Positions 36,315-45,920 are shown, numbered from the stretch's first letter. The stretch: DNA of 64,000 nt from Streptomyces sp. GS7 (GCF_009834125.1 NZ_CP047146.1:4457501-4521500), one strand, 5' to 3'. Made by a program: numbers and translations. Notes: generated by a model not told the origin, from the letters alone.

Positions 36315-37759
36315 GGCGGATTCAACTGATCGTCGCAACACCGGCTTGCAGTGATCGTAGATGATCGTCGAGGGCTTCGGCGGGTGTCTTCCAGTCGAGG
36401 GTCTTGCGTGGGCGGGAGTTGAGGACGGTGGCGATGGCTGTCAGCTCGTCGGTGTTCCATCGGGACAGGTCGGTGCCCTTGGGGAAGTACTGGCGCAGCA
36501 GTCCGTTGGTGTTTTCGTTCGTGGCGCGCTGCCAGGGAGAGTGCGGGTCAGTGAAGTAGACCGGTAGTCCGGTTTCGACCGTGAGTTGGGCGTGAGCGGA
36601 GAGCTCCTTCCCGCGGTCCCAGGTGAGGGATCGGCGGAGTTGCCCGGGCAGGGTGACGATGGTGGTGGCCAGGGCGTCCTTCATGGCAACGGCACCGTAG
36701 CCGGCCAGCGCGGGCCCGTTCTTCGTGCGTGGGATCGTGCCGTAGCCCTCGGCCCGCGGCAGGTGGACCAACATCGTGTAGCGGGTCGTGCGTTCGACGA
36801 GCGTGCCGATCGCCGACCGGTTCAGCCCGATGATCAGGTCTCCTTCCCGGTGACCGGGAACAGCGCGGTCGGCGGCTTCGACGGGCCGCTGGCTGATCAT
36901 CACCTCCGGGGTGACGTGACCGCCCGGCTTCTTGCGGGCCCGTGCGCGCGGAACACGCAGGGCGCGCCCCGTGCGCAGGCAGGCCACGAGCTCACGCTTG
37001 AGAGCGCCGTGGCTCTCGACGTAGAGGGCCTGGTAGATCGCCTCGTGGCTGATACGCATGGACTTGTCCTCGGGAAAGTCGATCTTCAATCGGGCCGAGA
37101 TCTGCTCCGGGCTTCACCCGTTCGCCCACCGGCGATCATGGCGATGCGGCTTGTTGCGCCCTTTCCACTCGGGAACCTGCGGCCCGGAAAGCACCGTGCC
37201 GTCCGGAGCGCGGATCACGCCCAGCAAACGGTCCTGGACGTACTCCCGCAGCCGGTGGTTCACAACGAGTTTCGCTTCCTTCGGTCGCTGTGCCACCAGG
37301 TCGGCCTTCCACTGCGCGACCGAGGCCCGGTACTCGAGCTTGCCGCCGCGGGTGGCCGCGTTGCGGCGCAGTTCCCGCGAGATGGTCGACGGTGACCGGT
37401 CCAGCCGCCTGGCGATCTCCCGCACTCCGGCACCCTGTACGCGGAGCAGAGCGATCTCCTCCCGCTCGGCGAACGAGAGGTAGCGGCCCGAGACAGTCAG
37501 GCTGATCTGCGGCATCCCGCCAGCATGCCGGAACCACCGGGTTCCCACCGCGGGGGCCGCTCCAACAGTGACCGCCGCGTCCTCACTGGTCAGCCCCTTG
37601 GCGATCTCACCCCAAAACAGCCGCTCGATCTCCCGCCGGGTCGAGGGTCGCCCCGGCGACTTCATCGGCGACCGTCCCGTCAACTCCGTCATCCAACCTG
37701 CTGGTCGTCCCACAACACCCCTCTGATCAGGCATGTTGCTACGACTCGTTGAACCCGGG
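36315..37759 (-). mobile_element. IS30-family element inserted in IS3 OrfB
   Basis: The two ends are related inverted repeats: GGCGGATTCAAC on the left and CCCGGGTTCAAC reading inward from the right, with partial similarity extending about 30 bp (GTCGCAACA / GTAGCAACA). A three-base repeat GAA flanks it (36312-36314 and 37760-37762). Removing it restores HSDRGSE-YTSSQFQ of OrfB without frame change. Confidence 0.85.
36322..37734 (-). pseudogene. IS30-family transposase with an in-frame opal stop
   Basis: The frame from ATG 37734 has an N-terminal extension, the HTH_38 segment (LSFAEREEIALLRVQGAGVR and RRLDRSPSTISRELRRN) and, after codon 206, TGA at 37114-37116 in the conserved motif NG-W-SPEQI, where Trp (TGG) is expected. 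Beyond it the same frame continues through the rve core (GDLIIGLNRSAIGTLVERTT, DRGKELSAHA, FTDPHSPWQRATNENTNGLL) to 36322. One nonsense mutation separates it from an intact gene. Confidence 0.85.
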
Positions 37760-38047
37760 GAATACACGAGCAGCCAATTCCAGTTCGAAATACGCGAGTT
37801 GGACCTCCGGCAAAGCTGCGGACGAACCGGATCTTGCTTCGACAACGCCGCCGCGGAGAGCTTCTGGGCCCTACTCAAAGAAGAGATCGGCACCCGAATC
37901 TGGCCCGACCGAGCCACCGCCCACGCCGAGGTATTCGACTTCATCGAGACGTTTTACAACCGCCGCCGACTGCGCAAGCGCAAAGTCTTCGGCTACCTCA
38001 CCCCAGCCGAGACACGGCAGCGGCACCAACACGACCTCACGGCATAG
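37760..38047 (+). pseudogene. IS3-family OrfB, 3' part
   Basis: The frame resumes with YTSSQFQFEIRELDLRQSCG and contains the terminal catalytic Glu in FDNAAAESFWALLKEE, then the typical ending FYNRRRLRKRKVFGYLTPAE. It completes the OrfB begun at 35709. Confidence 0.88.
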
Positions 38048-38141
38048 AGATCGAGTGTCCAAGATCACGGGGCCGCGGGGTGATGCGGTGCGCGGGCGCG
38101 GACACGTCGGTCCGTCGCCCGCGCGGGGCGGATCCGGCCGC

Positions 38142-38369
38142 CTACCTTCCGTCCGGGCCGTAGATGTCGAGGTGGAGGTACCCCGCGCCATCGGTGTTAC
38201 CCCACAGGACGCGGATGGGGTAGTACGTGCCGGCCTTGATGTCTTTGTAGACGGTGAGGGGGGCGTTATCGCGGCCGTCGTCAGCGACCGCACCGGGGGC
38301 GAGGGCGACGGTGCCGAGGAAGGCGGCTGCGGCCAGGACGGTCGCGACGGCGGTACGGGTGTGGTTCAC
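38142..38369 (-). CDS. Small secreted protein
   Basis: The 75-residue protein starts at GTG 38369, with AAGGGAG a few bases upstream. A signal peptide (ATVLAAAAFLGTVALAPG, cleavage near AVA-DD at residue 29) precedes a short mature domain (LTVYKDIKAGTYYPIRVLWG). Small exported proteins of this kind are abundant in Streptomyces; function unknown. Confidence 0.7.
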   Translation of the reverse strand: MNHTRTAVATVLAAAAFLGTVALAPGAVADDGRDNAPLTVYKDIKAGTYYPIRVLWGNTDGAGYLHLDIYGPDGR

Positions 38370-38590
38370 GCAGACTCCCTTGTGGCTCGGGAAGGCGGAG
38401 CGCTCGTGCGCCCGCCGAATCGACCGGTCGATCGGGATGGTGTCCGTCGTACAACCGCACCGCGGGGCGGGAGGCCACGCGGGCCCGCCATCCCATCGAG
38501 GTCGGGGCGGCCCCGAACGCGCCACCGGAGGGCGCCCCTTGGCGTGCGGTGTGGCGGCTGGTAGGGAAGAAGGCTCGGCAGGCGGGAGGG

Positions 38591-38965
38591 TCAGGGTTGG
38601 TCCTGGTGGAACCCTTGCAGCCGGTCGCGGGTGGTGAGGGGCAGTTCGACCACGACGCGTTCCCAGGAGTGTTCGATCATGTCGGCGAGCTCGTCGGCTG
38701 GCACGGTTCCGTTCAGGACCACGGTGTTCCAGTGCTGCAGGCGCGCGTAGTAGCTGGGGCCTACCTCTTGTTACTGCTCACGCAGGTGCAGGGCGGACTC
38801 GGGGTCGCACTTGAGGGTCACCTGGGCGGGACGCGAGTCGTTGGCTTCCGTCAGGACGGCGAAGATCTTGCCGCCGACCTTGAACAGGCTCATCCCGGGG
38901 CCGGGATCGCTCTCCGTCGCCTCCGGCAGCTCCATAGCGAACTCCGCAACATCCCCCGGGGTCAT
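38591..38965 (-). pseudogene. MmcQ/YjbR-family protein with one nonsense codon
   Basis: From ATG 38965 (GGAGG nearby) the frame encodes MTPGDVAEFAMELPEATES and the double-wing DNA-binding fold MSLFKVGGKIFAVLTE to HLREQ. It then hits TAA (in the expected REQ-Y-QEVGPSYYARLQHW, so TAC became TAA) and continues in frame with NTVVLNGTVPADELADMIEH to a normal stop. A single base change separates it from an intact gene. Confidence 0.82.
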
Positions 38966-39030
38966 GGCATTGCCTCCTTCGTCGCATTGCGGTGCGGGCA
39001 TGCCCCGGAGCCCGGGGCCTGGCGCGGTCG

Positions 39031-39951
39031 TCAGCGGTAGTCGTTGGGGTCGGGGGCCTTGCCGGTGGTCATGAAGTCCTCGAAGTACCGCGCGGGGTCC
39101 GGGGAGGAACCGTCGACGTCCGTGAAGCCGTACTCCTTGGCCAGAGCACCCGCGGACAGCGAGCGGCCGTTGAGACCGGCTACGTCCGGGTCTGTGGCGA
39201 GCGACGCCACCGCCCGTGCGACGTAGGTGGGGGTCTCGGAGACCGCGAAGGTCGGGTCCATCTTGCAGCCCTCGCGCCAGTTCTCCTCGCTCACCCCGAA
39301 CATCTCCAGCACCGCCTCGGTGCGCATGAATCCGGGGGTCAGGCTCACGGCCGTGCAGCCGTACTCGCCGGCCTCGGCTGCCAGCGCCTTCGCCATCCTG
39401 ATCGGCGCGTACTTGGCCAGGTCGTAGTAGAACGGCTCACGGTAGCGACGGTTGAACTCCTCCGTACCGTCGGTCATCTCCACCACCAGACCACCGGGCC
39501 GACGGATCATCAGCGGCAGGGCGTAGCGGCTGGTGACGAAGTGGGTCTCGACGCCGAGCCGCAGCATCCGCAGCCCCTTGTCCATGTCGCATTCCCACAT
39601 CTTCCTGCCGTGCTCGACGAGGCCGTCGCCGCCCCAGACGGCGTTGACGAGCACGTCCAGTCGCCCCTGCTCGTTGTCGATGCGCTCGATCAGCGCCCGC
39701 ACCTGCTCCGGCTGGAGGTGGTCGACCACGGCCGCGATGCCCTCGCCGCCGGCCGCCGTGACCAGCTCGGAGGTCTGCTCGATGGTCTCTGTCGGGCGGC
39801 CCGTCTCGCTCGCGCTGCCGTGCGTGGTGCGGCCGGTCACGTAGACGGTGGCGCCGGCCCGGCCGAGCTCGACCGCCATGGCCCGGCCCGCACCCCGGGT
39901 CGCCCCCGCGATCAGCGCCACCTTCCCGGCCAGCGCCTTCCCCTCGTCCAT
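39031..39951 (-). CDS. Short-chain dehydrogenase/reductase
   Basis: The 306-residue protein has the classical cofactor motif ALIAGATRGAGRAMAVEL (TGxxxGxG variant AGATRGAG) and a Y-x-x-x-K-like pair in YYDLAKYAPIRMAKALAAE. The conserved Ser is shifted (VEMTDGTEEF has Thr). It reduces an unknown carbonyl or oxidises an alcohol. GGAG lies seven bases before ATG 39951; ATG 39996 is the alternative. Confidence 0.85.
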   Translation of the reverse strand: MDEGKALAGKVALIAGATRGAGRAMAVELGRAGATVYVTGRTTHGSASETGRPTETIEQTSELVTAAGGEGIAAVVDHLQPEQVRALIERIDNEQGRLDVLVNAVWGGDGLVEHGRKMWECDMDKGLRMLRLGVETHFVTSRYALPLMIRRPGGLVVEMTDGTEEFNRRYREPFYYDLAKYAPIRMAKALAAEAGEYGCTAVSLTPGFMRTEAVLEMFGVSEENWREGCKMDPTFAVSETPTYVARAVASLATDPDVAGLNGRSLSAGALAKEYGFTDVDGSSPDPARYFEDFMTTGKAPDPNDYR

Positions 39952-40140
39952 GCCCGTGCTCCTGCCTGTGATCTTGGTGTTGTCCTGAGACGTCATAGCG
40001 GAAGCATCACCCCCGTAGTAGGACGGGACGCGTCCTACACGGAGCAATCGGCGACTCTGCGGATATAGGACATGAATCGACCTACATCGGTGTCAACCTC
40101 TCGGTACGACTTCTCAACGGCAACAGGAAGGCCAGCAGTC

Positions 40141-40293
40141 ATGAACAGCAACACGGTTCACGCGGACGCCAGCGAACTCGCACACGAGTGGGTAGACGCC
40201 TACAACGACCAGGACTTCGACCGGTTCGGGGCGCTGTACACCGACGACGTCGCCTACACCGTCAGAGCGTGGCCTATCCGACCTCGGCGATGA
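40141..40293 (+). pseudogene. SnoaL/NTF2-like protein, N-terminal fragment
   Basis: From ATG 40141 (GGAAGG ten bases upstream) the frame encodes ASELAHEWVDAYNDQDFDRF and GALYTDDVAYTV, the first 40 residues of a SnoaL-like NTF2 fold, then loses similarity near 40262 and stops at 40293. The remaining two thirds of the fold are absent. It is divergent from the SDR gene. Confidence 0.65.
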
Positions 40294-40344
40294 CCACCAT
40301 GGCCGTCTCAGCATCGGCTTCCGCGTGAGCGGCTGTGCGTGGCG

Positions 40345-40743
40345 TCAGCGTGCGAACTTTTCGATGGCCGTTGGGGGGACGGGGGTGAAGAAGTTGACGA
40401 GGTTGCCGTCGGGGTCGCGGAACAGCAGCGACCGGTTGCCCCAGGGCATCGTGGTGGGCTCGGTGACGAAGTCGGTGACGAAGCCGGTCAGGTTCTGGTG
40501 AACGCGGTCCACGTCGTCGACGAGGAACTCGGTGATCACGCTGTGGTTGGCCGCCGGGCGGGCAGAGCCCGGGGCGAACAGCGGGACGGTGCGGGTGCTG
40601 GCGATCGCGAGGGTGGCGCCCGCGGTCTTGAGTTCGGCGAAGTCCTCGGTGGCCCACGTCGCCCGCGCCCCTGTGGCGCGCTCGTAGAACTCGACGAGGC
40701 GCGCTACGTCGCTGGTGATGATGCGGATCGAGACGAAGTCCAT
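40345..40743 (-). CDS. VOC-family (glyoxalase-like) protein
   Basis: The 132-residue protein shows the paired beta-alpha-beta-beta-beta VOC pattern: VSIRIITSDVARLVEFYERA, SVITEFLVDDVDRVHQNL and LLFRDPDGNLVNFFTPV with the terminal acidic metal ligand replaced by Asn (GNLVNFF). It is divergent from the WYL regulator gene. The pairing of a WYL-type regulator and a VOC protein is common in Streptomyces. Confidence 0.85.
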   Translation of the reverse strand: MDFVSIRIITSDVARLVEFYERATGARATWATEDFAELKTAGATLAIASTRTVPLFAPGSARPAANHSVITEFLVDDVDRVHQNLTGFVTDFVTEPTTMPWGNRSLLFRDPDGNLVNFFTPVPPTAIEKFAR

Positions 40744-40836
40744 GGGGATCTCCTTGGCTGTGCTGGAGGCGTGCACGTCGCAGGCTAGGAGAAATAGTGG
40801 ACAGAATCGGTCCTGTATTCGCGTTAGGTTGTGCAC

Positions 40837-41826
40837 ATGCCTCGACCTACTGCCCGGGTGCTGACACTCCTGGAGCTGCTGCAGTCGGGCGGCACCCGGA
40901 CGGTGGCCGAACTTGCCGACCGGCTCGGCGTCGAAGGGCGCACCGTGCGCCGGTATGTGGATCAGCTGATCGACCTGGACGTGCCCGTGGAATCGGTGCG
41001 CGGCCGCTACGGCGGGTACCGGCTTGCCCCCGGGTACCGCTTGCCGCCGCTCATGCTCAGCGACGACGAGGCGCTGGCCGTGCTGCTCGGCCTGGTCGCC
41101 GGCCGCCGAGCAGGGTTGACGACGACGGAGCACACGGCAAGCGAGACGGCATCGGCGAAGATCCGGCGGGTGCTGCCCAAGCACATCGCCCGTCGGCTCG
41201 ACACACTTGTGGAGACTCTCGCCTTCACGGACCAGCCCGGAGAGTTCAACACCCCGGACGCTGAGGTCCTGCTCACCATCGCCGATGCGGTGCGCCACCG
41301 CCGACCGGTCTCGATCCGCTACACCGACCGCGACGGACGGCGCGGCGAACGCACGCTGCACGCGTACGGGATCGTCGCCCATGCGGGCCGGTGGTACGTC
41401 ACGGGCAAGGACGCCCGGATCGGCGAGGACCGAACCTTCCGGCTCGATCGCATCGCAGACGCGCGGACCCTGCCCGGCTCATTCGAAGCGCCAGTGGGTC
41501 CCGCTCCGGCACAGCGCGTGTTGTCAGGGTTCGCCACGGCCGAGTACCGGCATGAGGTGACCTTGCGGATCCACGGGACAGTTGAGCAGATCCGCACCCA
41601 CCTTCCGGCCGGCGTCGCGAGCCTGGAGGAGCACGAGTCCGCGGCCGGTGAGGTCCGGGCGACCGAGCGCTGGCTGCGCGTCGAGCTGCGGGCGGAGCGG
41701 CTCGACTGGTTGCCTTCGGTACTCGCCTCACTCGACCGGCCGTTCGTCATCGAGCGCCCCGATGAACTCCGCGACCTCGTCATCGCGCTCGCCGATCGCC
41801 TCACGCCCTACGCCCACCAAGCCTGA
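40837..41826 (+). CDS. WYL-domain (YafY/PafC-type) transcriptional regulator
   Basis: The 329-residue protein starts with an N-terminal winged HTH (RVLTLLELLQSGGTRTVAEL and LGVEGRTVRRYVDQLIDL) and continues with the WYL ligand-binding domain. The WYL motif region is diverged (AHAGRWYVTGKDARIGEDRT FRLDRI; about residues 180-205). It probably controls the divergent VOC gene and itself. ATG 40837 is preferred over GTG 40831. Confidence 0.88.
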   Translation: MPRPTARVLTLLELLQSGGTRTVAELADRLGVEGRTVRRYVDQLIDLDVPVESVRGRYGGYRLAPGYRLPPLMLSDDEALAVLLGLVAGRRAGLTTTEHTASETASAKIRRVLPKHIARRLDTLVETLAFTDQPGEFNTPDAEVLLTIADAVRHRRPVSIRYTDRDGRRGERTLHAYGIVAHAGRWYVTGKDARIGEDRTFRLDRIADARTLPGSFEAPVGPAPAQRVLSGFATAEYRHEVTLRIHGTVEQIRTHLPAGVASLEEHESAAGEVRATERWLRVELRAERLDWLPSVLASLDRPFVIERPDELRDLVIALADRLTPYAHQA

Positions 41827-42283
41827 CCGCGAGGAACCAATGTCATGAGATGGCACAGTTAGGCCACCTGCCGCACGCCTGTGCGGCAGTTCGGTTCATG
41901 GCCACGTTCGGCAACCTCGCGGGCTCGCGGGCGGGCTGGGGCGGCTCCAGGGGAGTTCATTGCCGGCGGCGTCCCGGATGGTGCCGGTGTCTGGGTTGGT
42001 GCAGACGCCTCTCCCGCGTCACTCCCGTCTCCTCCATAACCATGGGATAGCACCATCAGACGGGCCGTCAACCCCAGCATCAACCTCAGTGGAAGGGTGC
42101 CTCGACGCGCCGTCGGAGGTGCGCGTCCACGACCAGGTCCTTTGCGTCGCCGATGAGTTGGATCAAATCGCCGCGAGCGTGGCGGAGGTGGGAAGGGGGG
42201 CGCCCCGCGACACGGCCGGCTCGTCCGCCGGTTTCCGGCTCACCCTCTCGAATCCGGTACCCGGTTGTGCGGCCGGGGTGTGG
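41827..42283. other. No recognised gene (about 450 bp)
   Basis: Several frames are open but lack coding character and known motifs. The sequence may be the remains of a gene or intergenic DNA. Confidence 0.35.
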
Positions 42284-42685
42284 TCACCTCAGCCTGTACT
42301 CATCGGACCGCTGTCCGGTCACCTCGCCGCCAGGTGTGAGGGTGAACCGGGTGCCGTCCATATCCGTCGTGGCACGAGCCGGCGTACCGTACGCCTTCAT
42401 GGTGAAGCCTTCCGCCTTGCCCATGTGCACGTCCGCTTCGGCTGCGTCGCTCCACGCGTTGACCCGCACCCACACCGACCAGTCGTCGACGCGCTTCTCC
42501 CGCCACGGCCCCCAGCTGCTCTGCGGCAGCAGCCCCGCACCCCGGCCCGAGAACACGTACCAGCTCGCGAGGCCAAGCAGAAGCACGACAGCCGCGAGCC
42601 AAAACGCGGTCGACCGGCGACGGATGCGGGAGAGCGCCACGGCGGATTCCTTCACGATTCGGGGCAAGAGCTTCAACGCAGTCAT
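42284..42685 (-). CDS. Membrane-anchored protein of unknown function
   Basis: The 133-residue protein starts at ATG 42685, has a basic N-terminus, one membrane helix (FWLAAVVLLLGLASWYVFSG, about residues 28-47) and an exterior domain of about 85 residues. I recognise no family. Confidence 0.6.
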   Translation of the reverse strand: MTALKLLPRIVKESAVALSRIRRRSTAFWLAAVVLLLGLASWYVFSGRGAGLLPQSSWGPWREKRVDDWSVWVRVNAWSDAAEADVHMGKAEGFTMKAYGTPARATTDMDGTRFTLTPGGEVTGQRSDEYRLR

Positions 42686-43185
42686 AGACGGCTCTCGGCC
42701 GGGCCACGTTCCGCCTTGCATGCCGAGGCAGCCGTACGGCTTCGCGACCAGGCTCGCCGACGGGCCGAGTAATGCGGCATGCCGGGTTTCTTCGGGTGAT
42801 CACCGCCGACTGGACGCGGTCACGAACACACAGGCCGTTCTGGTGGAGCAGCCGGACGTGCTCGCCGCGCTGAAGAAGGTACCCACGCACGAGCCCACGC
42901 CGGTCCCGGCGGGTGTGCCGCATCGGGCATGACCGATGTGACGCGCCGCGCCGGGAGGGGCGCAGGGCGCGTTGTGCATGGATCGGCGGATGTTCGGTTG
43001 CGGTGTCCAGGGCCGGGCGGCTCGGCCCGCACGCTCATCGACTGGGCGGCGCCGTCCGTCTGTTGACCGCGAAACCAAGTGGGGAACCCGATCGAGTCTG
43101 GGGAAAATCACGGTTCTGGCCGCAGTTCCGTGAACTCCGTCGCACTCCTGGTTGCCCAGCAGGTGCTGCCGAGGCGTTGACGAGT
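42686..43185. other. No recognised gene (about 500 bp)
   Basis: A plus-strand frame ending at 42932 reads TNTQAVLVEQPDVLAALKKV near its end and is protein-like, but no start or domain can be identified. The remainder shows nothing. Confidence 0.35.
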
Positions 43186-43581
43186 TCAGGGTGTGGTGAA
43201 GAAAGCGCTCATTCCGTCGACGTCCGATAGGTAGCTGTCGATGGCGGTGATGCGGTCGTGGCGGGTGGTCAGCACGGTCGCGAGGTGTTCGTCGAGCTGG
43301 CGTCCGTCGGGGGCTGTTGCCGTGTTGCGGAGCGAGAGGGCGGCGCCGTGTGCGCCGATGAGCACGTGGAGCAGCTCGGTGTGCAGTCCCTGGTCCGCGA
43401 TGTGCCGGGCTCTGCGTACGACCGCGTCCGCGCCATGGATAGTGCCCGAGATGGTGCCGGTCCCCGGCATGGTCCAGGTGATGTCGTCGGTCAGCAGGCC
43501 ACGCAGCCTCTCCCAGTCTCGGGCCTGGAACGCGGCGAGGAAGCGTTTGGCGACCGTAGGGCCGACGCTGTTGGTGGACAT
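43186..43581 (-). CDS. SnoaL/NTF2-like protein
   Basis: The 131-residue protein has the NTF2 fold pattern: RFLAAFQARDWERLRGLLTD, ITWTMPGTGTISGTIHG and a C-terminal strand HDRITAIDSYLSDVDGM. Members are small ketosteroid-isomerase-like enzymes or ligand binders. GGGAG lies six bases before ATG 43581. Confidence 0.85.
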   Translation of the reverse strand: MSTNSVGPTVAKRFLAAFQARDWERLRGLLTDDITWTMPGTGTISGTIHGADAVVRRARHIADQGLHTELLHVLIGAHGAALSLRNTATAPDGRQLDEHLATVLTTRHDRITAIDSYLSDVDGMSAFFTTP

Positions 43582-43607
43582 GATCTCCCGTTCTTCACCG
43601 AACGTCG

Positions 43608-44006
43608 TCAATTCCCCATCGATCCTAGGCAGCTCGCCACGGCAGCAGGTGCTGGCAGCCTGGTGCTCTTACCACCTCGCAGTGCTGAACATGGCCGAGG
43701 AAAGCATGAGGTTGCTGTGGTTCGAGATGTGCAGGCGGCAGGGCGACTTTGACGTCGCCGCCTGAGGGATTTACGAGTTCTGGGGGCTCTGGGGGATGTG
43801 TTGGGCGACTCGTCGTCGTTCCTGGTGCCGAACTCGGAGCGGAAGCGCTTGCGCAGGGCTTCGAAGGCGGCGGCGCCGAGTATCAGCAGGATGAAGGCGC
43901 CGAGAAGGCCGAGCAGGAGCCACAGGCCGAAGACGTTGTGGATGCCCCTGAAGATGCTGAATATGCCGGAGGCGGTCTCGACTGTTGCGTGTTGGTGGAC
44001 GCTCAT
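43608..44006 (-). CDS. Small membrane protein
   Basis: The 132-residue frame has one strong hydrophobic segment (FGLWLLLGLLGAFILLILGA, residues 26-45). The first 75 residues look like a genuine gene; the Arg/Pro/Ser-rich C-terminal part may reflect a frameshift or read-through. Function unknown. Confidence 0.5.
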   Translation of the reverse strand: MSVHQHATVETASGIFSIFRGIHNVFGLWLLLGLLGAFILLILGAAAFEALRKRFRSEFGTRNDDESPNTSPRAPRTRKSLRRRRQSRPAACTSRTTATSCFPRPCSALRGGKSTRLPAPAAVASCLGSMGN

Positions 44007-44172
44007 GCGAAGAGCATCGCGTTGTCCGCAGGTGTTGACGAATTCATGTCAGGGTGAGGTGTTCGCGGACGGAGAGGGGACTGGCGTGGCTCTGGCGCCG
44101 GAGGACCGCTGCGGGCTGCGGGTGCTGTGGCAGCGAGACCCGGCGGTTGCCCACCACCTTCGGGGTCACGCC

Positions 44173-45016
44173 CTAGCGAAGGTGCTCGGGCTGGGCTGTT
44201 GCCGTCTGTCGGATCGCGTGGACGGTGGCGGTCAGTACGAGCAACAGTCCGATCCCGCCCGGCAGTACGGTCTTCGCCGTCCCCAACTGTGCCTTGGTCC
44301 CGACGATCGGCAGGACCGCATGCGCCGGGTCGTAGACCACTGGTACCTGGTCGGCGAGGAGCGGTTCCAAGTGCCGGCACGTGCGGCTCGATGCCTGCAG
44401 TTGCCGTGAGTCGCCGTTGGGCAGGGTGACCGTACAGGTGTAGTCCTTGCCGCCGTGCGTCCATGTGGCGCGCCGGTCGACGACGGTCGCCATGCCCTCC
44501 TTGCCCCAGGCGTCGAGGTAGAGGCGGGGGCACCGTAGCCCACGCCGGTGATCAGCGCCGCGAAGCCGAGCCCCGCGACCTTGGCGGCTGTCTTATGCCC
44601 CGGCGAGCGCGGCATCCGGCGTCTGAGCCAGAAGATGTAGAGGAGGGTGAACGCGGTGCAGGTGCCGAGTGCGGGCCAGTGCCCGGCCTTCACGGCGACG
44701 AGTCCGCCGGGCGCCACCGTGGCGAGGTCGAAGGCGAGTAGTTGCGACCACCGCCGCACGACGAGCCGCAGCGGCACTTCCCGCTCCGAGAGGGTGGACC
44801 AGTCGACCGGGCGCAGCCGTTCACCGGTGTCGGTGAACTCCCCGACCAGCGCGGCCACCCGATCCGGGCCATCCGGCGCGGACGCCGTCGCGCGCAGCGC
44901 CTCCACCTCGAACCCGGCGTCGCGCGTGTCTGCCGCTGAGATGCGCTCAGGCGGCCGAGGAGCTTGTCTGCCGAGGGGCGGGGGTCCTTCGACGGGCCGG
45001 CGTCCTTCTCGTTCAT
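44173..45016 (-). pseudogene. Membrane protein of unknown function, frameshifted
   Basis: Pieces in different minus-strand frames join into one protein. The start MNEKDAGPSKDPRPSADKLL (ATG 45016) leads to a long helical segment (VEALRATASAPDGPDRVAAL), then two membrane helices (CTAFTLLYIFWLRRRM, VAGLGFAALITGVGYG). After a one-base shift near 44540 it reads RLYLDAWGKEGMATVVDRRA and a third helix (GGIGLLLVLTATVHAI) to 44173. A further shift near 44950 is likely. Confidence 0.55.
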
Positions 45017-45232
45017 GTCTCGCTCACGGCAGGGCACCCTAACAACACCCCCCGGCTTCTCCCGACGGGCAGCCGCCTCTACCCGCTTCGGCTCCGCCTG
45101 CTGTACGACGTCGAACGACCACAAGGTGGAGTCCAGGCCGCGGGGCCGCGTTCGCCGCCCAAGGACACGGTGATCGAGCGTCACGGGTGCTTCCTGGACT
45201 GCCTTCTGATGGTCCGAGCCCTCGCCGCGGGT

Positions 45233-45412
45233 TCACAGGTGTTCGCAGATCTGGGCGGTGAGCCAGCCTGCGAGGGCGGTGCGGATGGCGGTGGCGGCTC
45301 CGCGGACGAGATCGCCCAGTGCGGTGCGTGAGAGCCTGCGTTGCAGCTGGCGCCGGCGCGGTGCCGGGCGGTGTGTGCGGTCCTGGCTGCGGGTGGACGG
45401 TGCGGTGGTCAT
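45233..45412 (-). CDS. Small hypothetical protein
   Basis: The 59-residue basic protein starts at ATG 45412 with GGAGG seven bases upstream. It is Arg-rich at the N-terminus, and its C-terminal half (LRGAATAIRTALAGWLTAQI-like helix) is amphipathic. Function unknown. Confidence 0.5.
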   Translation of the reverse strand: MTTAPSTRSQDRTHRPAPRRRQLQRRLSRTALGDLVRGAATAIRTALAGWLTAQICEHL

Positions 45413-45572
45413 GGTCGGCCTCCAGTGGGTCGGTTCGAGGGATGTCTCATGGCGGCCACAGGTGGGGCATTGCCCGTTACCGAGCCGCCGCCGTCTGGGA
45501 GCATGCGCAGGTCGGGAGTTTGTGCGAAGGCCGCGCCAACTGCTCTGAGCGGCGATTTCGAGGGTTTCTTTG

Positions 45573-45902
45573 ATGTCGTTACCGAGCGAAGAGCCGGGGG
45601 AGGGGAGGCGCGGCCGGCCCCGCAAGAAGCCGCTCGCCGGAGCACTCGACACGGCTGTGGGCGAGTGGGCTCGCTACGCCAGGGAGGCTGTTGACGGCAC
45701 CTGGCCACTGCGCCTGGGTGCCGAAGTGGCTCTGAGGTCGGAGCGCGTGCGGCTGTCGAGGCTGCTGTCGGGTGAGGGCCTGAGCGACACGGGTGCCGTG
45801 GTGGTAGCTGAGGTCGGCGTGGCTGTACCCGCCTGCGGCGGTGTCTGCGAAGTCCTGACCGGGGGAGCGGCGGTGATGGTCTTCCGGTACGCGATGAGCT
45901 AG
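45573..45902 (+). CDS. Degenerate XRE-like hypothetical protein
   Basis: The 109-residue protein begins with GRRGRPRKKPLAGALDTAV, an opening common in Streptomyces XRE-type proteins. The following AEVALRSERVRLSRLLSGEG resembles a decayed HTH recognition helix. The C-terminal part is hydrophobic without motifs. It could be a small regulator or a decaying fragment. Confidence 0.45.
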   Translation: MSLPSEEPGEGRRGRPRKKPLAGALDTAVGEWARYAREAVDGTWPLRLGAEVALRSERVRLSRLLSGEGLSDTGAVVVAEVGVAVPACGGVCEVLTGGAAVMVFRYAMS

Positions 45903-45920
45903 CCGATTCACTGTGAAGCA

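Larger units (their letters stand above)
35359..38067 (+). mobile_element. IS3-family element, interrupted by an IS30-family element
   Basis: The left end TGATCGTGGACAC (35359-35371) matches the inverted right end, which reads TGATCTTGGACAC on the minus strand (38055-38067). OrfA and OrfB lie inside, and OrfB is split at 36314 by the IS30 insertion and resumes at 37760. The sequences outside the two ends (CCT and CGG) do not form a target duplication, and the PKS sequence does not resume, so one flank was lost by deletion or recombination. Confidence 0.85.
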
